Assembly: GCF_964340395.1 (NCBI RefSeq)
Contig: NC_135558.1
Coordinates: forward strand, 17,412,771-17,476,770
DNA: 64,000 nucleotides
DNA from: Glandiceps talaboti
Lineage: Eukaryota; Hemichordata; Enteropneusta; Spengelidae
Reading direction: 5' to 3'
Shown: piece by piece, positions 55,442 to 64,000 of the stretch
Layout: every line of letters starts with the position of its first letter
Position numbering within the stretch: position 1 is the first letter of the stretch
Made by a program: the position numbers and the translations under genes
The notes under the pieces: generated by a model
Told to the model about the DNA's origin: nothing
Seen by the model: only the letters and a program-made list of their open reading frames with translations
Databases searched by the model: none

Positions 55442-56834
55442 CTGCTACCATCACCATCATATTTTAACAACAACATTCACGGACAGTGTGAGTGTTAAGG
55501 TGAGATGGCACACTCAACAAAATGCATCGTTTTATAAAAGAGTTTTCTTACAATATATGTATTTTTATTTTTGCATTTTGGCATGTAAAGTACTCGTAAA
55601 AATAAATGTTGAGTGCTCATCACACTTTTACATCTCAAAACACACAAAACAAATTGACAATAATTGAATCTTCAATTCGGTCACAAAACTACGGATTGTA
55701 AAAAGTGACCCTCCCACAAATTTGCAATCCAGACTGAGCATGCTCAGACGCAAAGAGCTATGGGATTATCTGTGGTTGCCGTAATACCTAATCTGGAGCT
55801 ACTGATAAAATTAACCTCCCACAATTGTCAGGGTAACTATGACTTGATTATTTGTGGTTACAAACAATGTATCAAAATTGTTTACAATACTAATTGATTA
55901 GTATTTATTATCACATTTCCCATGATGCAACATTCAACATGGCGGGTTTGCAAGTTGCCTATTCTTAAATTAAATTAGTGCCCTAGAAATTATGATTGCA
56001 ACTATTTATTTCATCATGGCATACAATATACACCATCTCTTCTTTCAATTGGAATTTTAGAAAGTTTTTTTTTAACAGACATGTTTCGAACAAATCACTT
56101 CTTCAATAGTCCCATCTCACACGGCACTCAGGGTAAAAATCCTACTTGAGGCAGAACTAAGGAGAGTTTGAAGCCCGTGTAGACGTAAACGCGTCCCGAA
56201 TCTGTCACGGAAAACCGTCCTGACTTAGGACACCATGACCTTCGAGGGGTTTCCTGAAACCCTCCTGACTTCGTCCTATGTACTCAGTGTCAGGACGGAG
56301 TCAGGAGGGAACGCGCGAAATCTACGCCGTAACCTTCCTGCGTAACCTACCAGGTATATGACTCGGGACTACCTCAGGTAAGACGACCTACGTCTAGACG
56401 GAGCTAGTGCCTAACCGGATCCGACTGAATGATCCAAAGTTAGACTTGTTGAACAAACTGGAGGCGTAAAAAGAGTAACTTTAATATATATAAATCCAGG
56501 TGTGAATATTTTAAGATACATTTATTATACTAAAAATTACGAACGAAAGCTGTCATAAATTAGTTAATCAATCATACGATATCTTTATTTGCACTTTTAA
56601 GTGCATGCCAAATATGTACAGAGATTAATATGAAGTCTGTGGATAAACAGCGAACGAAGGAGTTGCTAATTAGTCATAAAAAGATAAAGTCATGGATACT
56701 TATTGTTCATCTTATACATATTTATGCCTGCTAAATCAATGGAGTTTGAAGAAGAGTTTCAATTTGGTGGTTCTTGTAAATTGCTTGACATTTCTGTGAT
56801 GTGAAATCACGAATTGACTTGAGAAAACAATGTG

Positions 56835-57240
<406 letters not shown>

Positions 57241-57312
57241 TGTATTTGTACATGTAATGTATGTATGTTCGTGTATCTGTATGAAATGATCATGCTTATA
57301 ATTATTATTAGT

Positions 57313-58530
57313 TTATAGCAATACTCTCATTTCACAAATATAACGTCTTATATCTGTGCAGTATTGGTCATTCCCCTGTGTATTGGGAACCTTGGCCCCT
57401 AGCTCGATACAATAACTGGAATTTGCATTTCCATTCGGCTCTCCGTTTATCCATTCAAAAAATGTACCAATATCAGTATCGTCAATCCATTTGTATCCCT
57501 CTATCGGCTGTAGATTTAAAAAGGAACACAAAAATTACTCAAAATATTAAACCAGCAATAGAAAACTTTACTATGATGCCCTACTTGAAAAAAAATGAAA
57601 CAACCCTGACCTGCTGGTCTGTGTTATTAACTCAATAAATTGCAAAGCAGAACAGAAGAGGTACACTGTGGAAAGTGATTTTTTTAAAGTGACTTTTTTT
57701 AAGTACTGGAAAGGATCTTTAGCTTAGCCATTTTCATACGTTCTACAATTACAACCAACTTCTTGATTCAAGATATGATATATGTTGTCTGAGGGATATA
57801 TCTTCCAACATTACACCAGATTAGCCACTGTAGAGGGCTGGATGGTCGACTAAGAACGCTTGTAAGGTAGGTGGACCATCCAACCAGCTGCATCGGCTAG
57901 AGATTAGTAACAGTCCCCACCCCACCCTCACCCCCAGCCCCCGCCCTAGTTACAGTTCTTCCTTACTTTGTATGTAAGACCGATCCAAAAACGACATATG
58001 TATGGAGGATCACACGTGTTCGGTATAAGTTGTATTTGGCTCGTTAGAAAGTCCTGTTCATCGACACTCCCTGTAACAGTGAAATCAGAACCCCAGCTTT
58101 CTTGAACCTTCACATCTGCACCTAACGTTTGACAAGCTGTGCGAGCATCGGTCCAAGACTTCCGGTCAATTCCGAAGTAATAACAGGAAGGGGCGAAGTA
58201 GATCCATCCAGGAGGACATGCTATAAGAGTAATTAGCAAGAGAAGTAATTGTAATATTTGAATATTGTTGTGGAATGTCCACGATGCACGATGGCTGTTA
58301 TTTGAAAACATGACCAATAAAAAAAAAATGAAATCGTATTAAACTCTGTATCTATGTGTCTGTAATTGTGCCGCAACTGCTGATGAAGAGGGGGACGATG
58401 ACGGCTGCGGGGGCAGTGGCGCCGATGGCGGAGGTGCTGCTGCTTGTAGTGGTGGTGGTGGTGGTGGTGGTGGCGGTGGTGGTGGTGGTGGTGGTGGTGG
58501 CGGTGGTGGTGGTGGTGGTGGTGGTGGTGG

Positions 58531-58574
<44 letters not shown>

Positions 58575-58998
58575 CCGATGACAATTATGATGATGATGAT
58601 GGTGGTGGTGGTGGTGGTGGTGGTGGTGGTGATAGTGATGATGATGATACGATGGTGGTGATGATGATGATCGATGATGATGATGATGATGATGATGAGG
58701 GTGGTGAGGGTGGGGACGGTGATGGTTTTGGTAGACAATGATGAACGTCATAACTTACCATTCTCACAATTAGGTCCAGTTATAAACAACGGACATTTAC
58801 ATATGTAACCATGACTACTACAATCTTCTTCACAAACACCGCCATTAAGACAGGGTGATTCCGAACACATGTCAGTCTGTCAATGAACGGAATTAAAACA
58901 CGTAGATTACTTCACTAGTACATTTGTACGTCTGACCGAAGTGATGTGTGTGTGTGTGTGTGGGTGTGTCTGTGAGTGTGTGTGTATGTGGGGGGAGG

Positions 58999-59037
<39 letters not shown>

Positions 59038-62000
59038 CGCGTGCTTGCGTGCGCGCATGGATGGATGGATGGATGGATGGATGGATGGATGGATGAATGG
59101 ATGGATTGATGTGCACTTACCTCTTATCATTAAGACGAACCTCAGCAATCGCTAACATCAAGGCAATATTTAAAATCATGTCAAAATACGAACTGTCAAA
59201 TTAATATATCCACAAGGAGAATTATGACAGAAGTTCATACATTGAAAGATGATTTTGTGAAGCGAAGTGAAACTATTATAGTATCCATAGTACAGAGGGT
59301 CTATTAATTCGAAAGATGTGCCGTTAAATATCAATACCTCTGTACCAAAATAGAACCTTTTCAAACAGCATAAGGATATTTCAGCATATTTTGTGTGTGG
59401 TTTACTTTTGTGTTTATATGTTGCATTCATTGCAAAATCATCAAAAGATGTTGGTATGTGATGACAACGCAATAATCTAAGGCAATTATACTTTTTAGAA
59501 AATTCGTTTTTCTTTCCTTATTTCATTATTCTGATGTTCTACATAAAATCTTCTGTTTGGCTTAGAAATAGGGCTACGTATACGGTAACCTGCACTGTTC
59601 TGTAAACTAGCGAGTAGGAAAAGATCATCAAATATTCATGTAAACATTAAGGAAAAAATAATTGTATAATCAACTTAATTGAGACAGGAATATTAACTCT
59701 GCTCTCGTTAGAAGGAATTCGGATGACATTAGAGAGATTAATTTCTTGTCCTTGCCAGTGTCATCACATGTAAAAAAAATCAGTAAAAGTTATCGGAGTT
59801 CAGCAAAATTTCTAGGGAAATTAAATTATTGATCATGCCGTTATTGTGCTTCCGGTCCATCTGTTTGCCTGTTAGCAGAACTATATATGATTCTTTACTT
59901 GATCTTTAATTTCGTTCCCATTTTTAGAAGAAATGACAATGGGATGCTGGAGGTAAAGATTATTTGCCGTACAATGTCTCCATAAGGCGGAAAGGAGAGA
60001 CCAACTCAATTACAACTGACTCACTGACTCAAAAGATTAAGGTGGCCCTATTTTTTTCTGTTTCTCATTACCCGACCGATTCAAATTTTCAGCTCCGACA
60101 TCAAAATATATTTTTTTTTAATGTTTTCGCCCGCCCTTAATATTTTGCGGAACAGTACTAGTGTGCCACCACGCAGGCATGAAATGCAGACTTCAAAGAA
60201 TAAGCAAGTGTCTGAACTGTCGATGTCATCTACAGTCATGACGTCGACGACGACACGCGTTCACGAACAGAGCATTTCTTTCACGACGGTTATTAAAGTA
60301 GAGGGGGCTGAGAAAATGTCAATTGTGTAGAGAAGCTGAGAGAGGGCGTGTTGCCAGAAATGCAATGAAAAGAAGATAAAGAGGAGGCAAAACAGAGGCA
60401 GCGAAATATGTAGATTTTTAAAAAATATATATTTTACTCTGTTTTTAGACCGACCGAGAGACCCATAGTTGCAATGAAAAGTGATGAGAAACATTAAAAA
60501 AAATAGGGTCGCCCTCGGCTCTTTTTCTTCGTATGCATATATAAATAGTTGAAACGCGAGATGTGATGCGCACTTTTTTTGCCCCCATCTTTTAAGTTCT
60601 GGACAAGTGCGCTGGACGGGCATAAGTTTGAAAGCTCAGCATTCGTCCGATGTACACACCGTCACGGTTCGAAAGTCAAAACAGTAACGAGCGACGCAGA
60701 ACAGACGTTGACATTTTGAGTTTTTCCCCTAGCGAATTATATTTACAAAGTCTCTCTGTGTCGAATCCTCAAGCGCCATGTATTATTTATCATATGACAA
60801 GGTTAGTTCCATTAATATCAAACGTCTATCATAATCCTTTTACAGTACATGACATTGTCATTTCATTACAAAATCTACAAAATGTTATTTGGCGATATCA
60901 AAAGATTAAATGTGGTTTTTTTTTCGTTCAAAGGTGGATATTTCAGTTTCCATGGCGACACTGTAAGTTTAATTGCCTTCTTCAGAAAAGATGATTAATA
61001 CAATGATATCCTTTAATAATGAAATATAGGTTCACATGATAGATTAAGTCGCACATGTACATACACAGAGGATTAGTTCTCTTCCAAGCAAACAAAAAAC
61101 CTTACACCTACAGACATAAAAAAGAAGAATTCTACCTTATATTTTTGTTAAAGGGACATAGTCTGCAAGTTATAGATTTTGGTAATTGCGTTTATTTCTA
61201 TTCATGCTGAAATATCTTTGTGATTCCATCTCAATTAATAAAATTTTATGCACGTCTAGTAATTGGTAGATGCGTAGCACGCTATTGAGACGTGGAGTGA
61301 AAATGGAATTTGTGACACAACCACCTCAATTGAAATTCAACATGAAATACACCATAGATACTCTTAGATGTTGCTATGGACAGAACGGATATGACGTTAT
61401 GGTATAACACCCAAATTCTAATTGAAATTCGATACTCTTTTTTGTTTAACTTACTATATTCATGTTTGCTATGCATGTGATTGGCATAGACCCTACTTCA
61501 AAAGCACTCTTGGTTGTTGCTATGGATGTATCCATGGTTGCTATGCACATGATTTGAATGGAAATGATGTGGTATAATCCCAAATTCTAAAACACGCCAC
61601 AGATAATAATAAAAATGGTTTATTAATCTCAGCCATTGTGGCCAGAAGGCCAAATTACACTGAGTTACAAAAAAAATATACAATTGAAATCCAATTTAAA
61701 AAGGGAATCTCTACAAGGTAAAACCACAATCAGCATAACATTTACACAGAATTCCAAAACACAATTTACTGAAATACACAAAACACGAGAACGCAAGGAA
61801 AAGCATGTAGTAAACACTTTACCTATTGCGAAACAAATTTACACAGTACACTATCGGACTACATTCTTTGCGTCTTGTGCGAAATGAAAAATTCACACGG
61901 TTACGATTTCTGGTTGCATAGTTACGATTACTTGGAGTTGGGATGTGATAGTTGAGTTTGTGGTTGGACTGAATTACATGCTTAGCAAATTTTTTGACAG

Positions 62001-63265
62001 ATTTGTTTCCGCCTAGATTCAAGTGAATCGAGATTCAACAAGGACAGTGATTCATTGTAACTGTAAAAATAATACATTATCCGCAAGGCCCGTTTCTGAA
62101 TGCGCTCAATTTGCGTCTTTAGCTTTTCTGTGAGACCCCCCTGCCACACAACACATGAGTATTCAAGAGTTGAACGAACTAAAGATACTCTTTGTTGTTA
62201 CTATGGGTATGCTCATAGTTGCTATGCTTATAATTCTGAACGGAAATGACGTTATGGTATACACATGGAACCTTGCACAGCCTAGCACTAGAATGTGCAC
62301 ATCCATTGCAAGTGCTAGGATGTGGCCACATCCTAGTGCTAGGAAGAAGAGCACAGCTATGTACCAGCTGTGTGCCTCACAGCCCCGTTACAGGGTATAT
62401 TTTTTCAAAGCCCAGTGTTGTATGGATGTGGAATACCGCCTCTGTGCCATGACTGTTGTGCACATCCCAGTACCATAGCTGTGCGTGTACTGCACACATA
62501 GCACACAGTTGTGCACATACATGTAACAGCTATGGTGGAATAATATCCTGGAGCAACCCTTTTGTTCATATCTGACTAGCATTGCTCACATATATAGCTG
62601 GTACATGATGGCTGTGTTAAATACATATGTTACAGCTATATACCAAGTTAACATAGCTGGTACATGGCTGTGGGAAAAAGCTCTTGTGCATGCGAATGTT
62701 GTAAAAACATACATGTATGCTGCATCGCTATTTTTCACATTCATGTACAAGTTACACATCTGTCAAATCTAGGTCAAGTGCTTGTACAGCTATGTACACA
62801 ACCCTGTCCTAGGTATTATGTGAATGTTGCATGGGTGTGCACGGTTCCCTGTGTGTATTTAAACCCCCAAATTTTGAAATTGTGAATTGGCAACAGTCAT
62901 CATATCATGGCAAATGAATGAAAAAAGGGCCGCCCTGATCAAATAACTCTACTCATCGTGAGGTATGAAATGTACACACAAACAAAAGATTGTCCATTTC
63001 AGATTTGGATTAATATTTAGGTAATGAAAAAAAAAACAGTTGTCTGGCAAAGTATAAAGGTGGCCAATAGCAAAACAAAACAAAATATCCCACATAGTCC
63101 TTATTGCTCCACAATGTAATATGAGACGTTGGGATTGAAAGCCTGGCTTTTAAGTTGGTGTTTACTTACCGTCCAGTTTCCATTAAGTGACTCGGAAGAC
63201 GAACACATCGAGTTAACATCGCTTGCAAAGATACTGATAAACGTAACTAGAATGACGATAAGCAT
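57313..63265 (-). CDS. Secreted EGF plus C-type lectin protein, gene B (4 exons)
   Basis: Tandem paralogue of gene A. Exons in gene order: 63170-63265 (signal peptide [15 protein letters not shown]...), 58759-58876 ([12 protein letters not shown] to GPNCEN), 57967-58220 ([35 protein letters not shown]) and 57313-57507 (second half of the lectin domain). Phases and the lengths of exons 2 and 3 (118 and 254) are identical to gene A; 220 residues. It keeps the EPN sugar motif (GEPNGN), but the WND tryptophan is replaced (QGNDQYC), so calcium site 2 is only partly conserved. Last cysteine RRYICE is kept. Likely secreted, with altered or weaker ligand binding. No frame damage is seen, so it is a plausible active gene. 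Confidence 0.9.
58445..58700. repeat. GGT and GAT trinucleotide array in lectin gene B intron
   Basis: Imperfect GGT (58448-58530) and ATG units (58531-58700) between the EGF exon and the first lectin exon, in the same intron as the array of gene A. Confidence 0.95.
58941..59107. repeat. GT and ATGG microsatellites
   Basis: GT runs (58944-59032) followed by TGGA units (59058-59105), just upstream of the gene B EGF exon, in the long first intron. Confidence 0.95.
60040..60515. mobile_element. MITE-like element, terminal repeats around GGTGGCCCTATTTTTTTCTG
   Basis: The left end GGTGGCCCTATTTTTT...GTTTCTCATTACCCGACCG is mirrored at the right end (near 60460-60515, reverse complement GGGCGACCCTATTTTTTTTA then GTTTCTCATCAC). 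Its subterminal TTACCCGACCG and TTTTCA-CTCCGA resemble the left end of the element at 45691, so the two may be related. A 69-codon frame at 60121-60330 has no recognisable domain. Confidence 0.75.
61320..61430. repeat. Dispersed TTGCTATGG repeat, copy 1
   Basis: GATACTCTTAGATGTTGCTATGG, then ACGTTATGGTATAACACCCA and AATTCTAATT. Two further copies follow at 61488-61592 and 62168-62260. Confidence 0.7.
61488..61592. repeat. Dispersed TTGCTATGG repeat, copy 2
   Basis: CTCTTGGTTGTTGCTATGGA and GGAAATGATGTGGTATAATC, matching copy 1. Its edge is the 3' end of the retrotransposon at 61603. Confidence 0.7.
61603..62165 (-). mobile_element. 5'-truncated non-LTR retrotransposon (RT tail, ATT tail)
   Basis: Minus strand reads [50 protein letters not shown], then after a frameshift [40 protein letters not shown] and a stop at 61819. 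This is the C-terminal end of a CR1/Rex-like reverse transcriptase. The 3' UTR ends in CTGAGATTAATAAACC and an ATT microsatellite tail (61603-61610). One frameshift breaks the frame. It sits between copies of a local repeat, in lectin gene B intron 1. Confidence 0.88.
62168..62260. repeat. Dispersed TTGCTATGG repeat, copy 3
   Basis: GATACTCTTTGTTGTTACTATGG and GGAAATGACGTTATGGTATA match copies 1 and 2; separated from them by the retrotransposon. Confidence 0.7.
62265..62820. repeat. Cluster of ACAGCTATGTACC / GGTACATAGCTG-type motifs
   Basis: At least eight forward and inverted variants of CAGCTATGTAC and AGCTGGTACATG, plus an inverted pair TGCTAGGATGTGGCCACATCCTAG. Irregular spacing, no period. 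In lectin gene B intron 1. Confidence 0.6.
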
Positions 63266-64000
63266 AATTATATCCTTCCCGTCAAAGATTATACGGAATT
63301 AAAAGAAAAAACGGTAACGATTTCCGCTTACATTATTGAAATGAAATCAACAGATATCAACTCATGAAATATACAACAACATCAATCACGTGACTGGCTG
63401 TACATATTAGTGAAATCTATACACCGATATGGATGATAATGTCAGTTAAGAGTCTCATCGATCAGTACGCTGGTAATCTAATACCGCTGACGTGTGAAAC
63501 AGATAACGATCTCACATATATCCTGAAACAACATTTTATTTCAAGTACAGTGCATTGCAGATTGATGTTCACTACTGGCTGTGTTTGATATACGTATACA
63601 GCCATACATATAAAAAAAAAACAAAAAAAAAACTGCACACGCTACACTTTAGAAAGCAAGTTTCTTCAAGTTGCGACATTTTGTCAAAATGAAATGGCCT
63701 ATGTGACACCATGCAGATATCAAATGCATAATCAGATTCTTATTGGTTTCTGCATGGTTGTATCTTCCCTTCCCTTCCCCTCCCTTCCCTTCTCCTCTCC
63801 TCTCCCCTCTTCTCTCCTCTCTCCTCCTCTCCTCTACTCTCCCCTCCCCTCTCCTCTCATCTCCCCGCTCTGCTCTCCCCTTCTCTTCTCCTCTCCTCTC
63901 CTCCTCTCCTCTCATATCCCCTTCCCTTCCCCCTGCCTTCCCTTCTCCTCTCCTCCTCTCCTCTCCCCTTCCCTTCCCTTCCTTTCCCTTCCTTTCCCTT
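63266..64000. other. Upstream region of lectin gene B and pyrimidine-rich tract
   Basis: After the gene B promoter region, 63765-64000 is an almost pure CT-strand tract of TCCCT/CTCCT units (polypurine on the other strand) running to the window edge. No gene seen. Confidence 0.8.
63386..63393. promoter_or_regulatory. TCACGTGA box upstream of lectin gene B
   Basis: In AATCACGTGACTGG, 121 bases upstream of the ATG at 63265; corresponds in position and flanking ACT to the site of gene A (116 bases). Conserved between the duplicates amid diverged sequence. Confidence 0.4.

Noticed and set aside
58233-58751. 172-codon polyhistidine frame
   Set aside because: Translation of the GAT/GGT array in lectin gene B intron.

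Overview
The window is from an animal nuclear genome, most likely a marine invertebrate and probably a deuterostome (cephalochordate or hemichordate type). The grounds are spliced genes with matching intron phases, an animal GH9 cellulase, a STRA6-family gene, tandem EGF plus C-type lectin genes, 5'-truncated non-LTR retrotransposons, many short inverted-repeat elements and an extreme load of microsatellites. The species cannot be fixed from the sequence, and a mollusc is not excluded. Most long open frames here are translations of microsatellites.

Layout. (1) 198-10611, plus strand: the 3' part of a glycoside hydrolase family 9 gene (eight exons; the 5' end lies before the window). Its last exon, which adds a C-terminal membrane segment, lies in the spacer of a very large inverted repeat (arms 8564-10325 and 11754-14584). 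(2) 14883-19786, plus: the last three exons of a receptor-type tyrosine kinase. No upstream kinase exons are visible, and the exons start about 300 bases after the right arm. (3) 19787-24257: repeat-rich spacer. (4) 24258-40183, minus: a complete 18-exon STRA6-like gene of 679 residues with every intron phase consistent. Upstream are a CACGTG box and a perfect DR1 nuclear-receptor half-site pair. (5) 40184-48525: long spacer with minisatellites, microsatellites and small inverted-repeat elements. (6) 48526-54751 and 57313-63265, both minus: two tandem paralogues encoding a signal peptide, one EGF domain and one C-type lectin domain, with identical exon structure. (7) 63266-64000: their upstream region and a pyrimidine-rich tract.

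The genes do not form a pathway. They are a cellulase, a receptor kinase remnant, a vitamin A transporter-like membrane protein and two secreted lectins. The most unusual structure is the inverted repeat around the membrane-anchor exon of the cellulase. Its arms are two opposed copies of one repeat, a third degraded copy lies in the spacer, and one arm carries a precise insertion whose empty site is preserved in the other arm. The STRA6-like gene is also notable: at the position where vertebrate STRA6 has its retinol-binding-protein contact motif, the key residues are absent.
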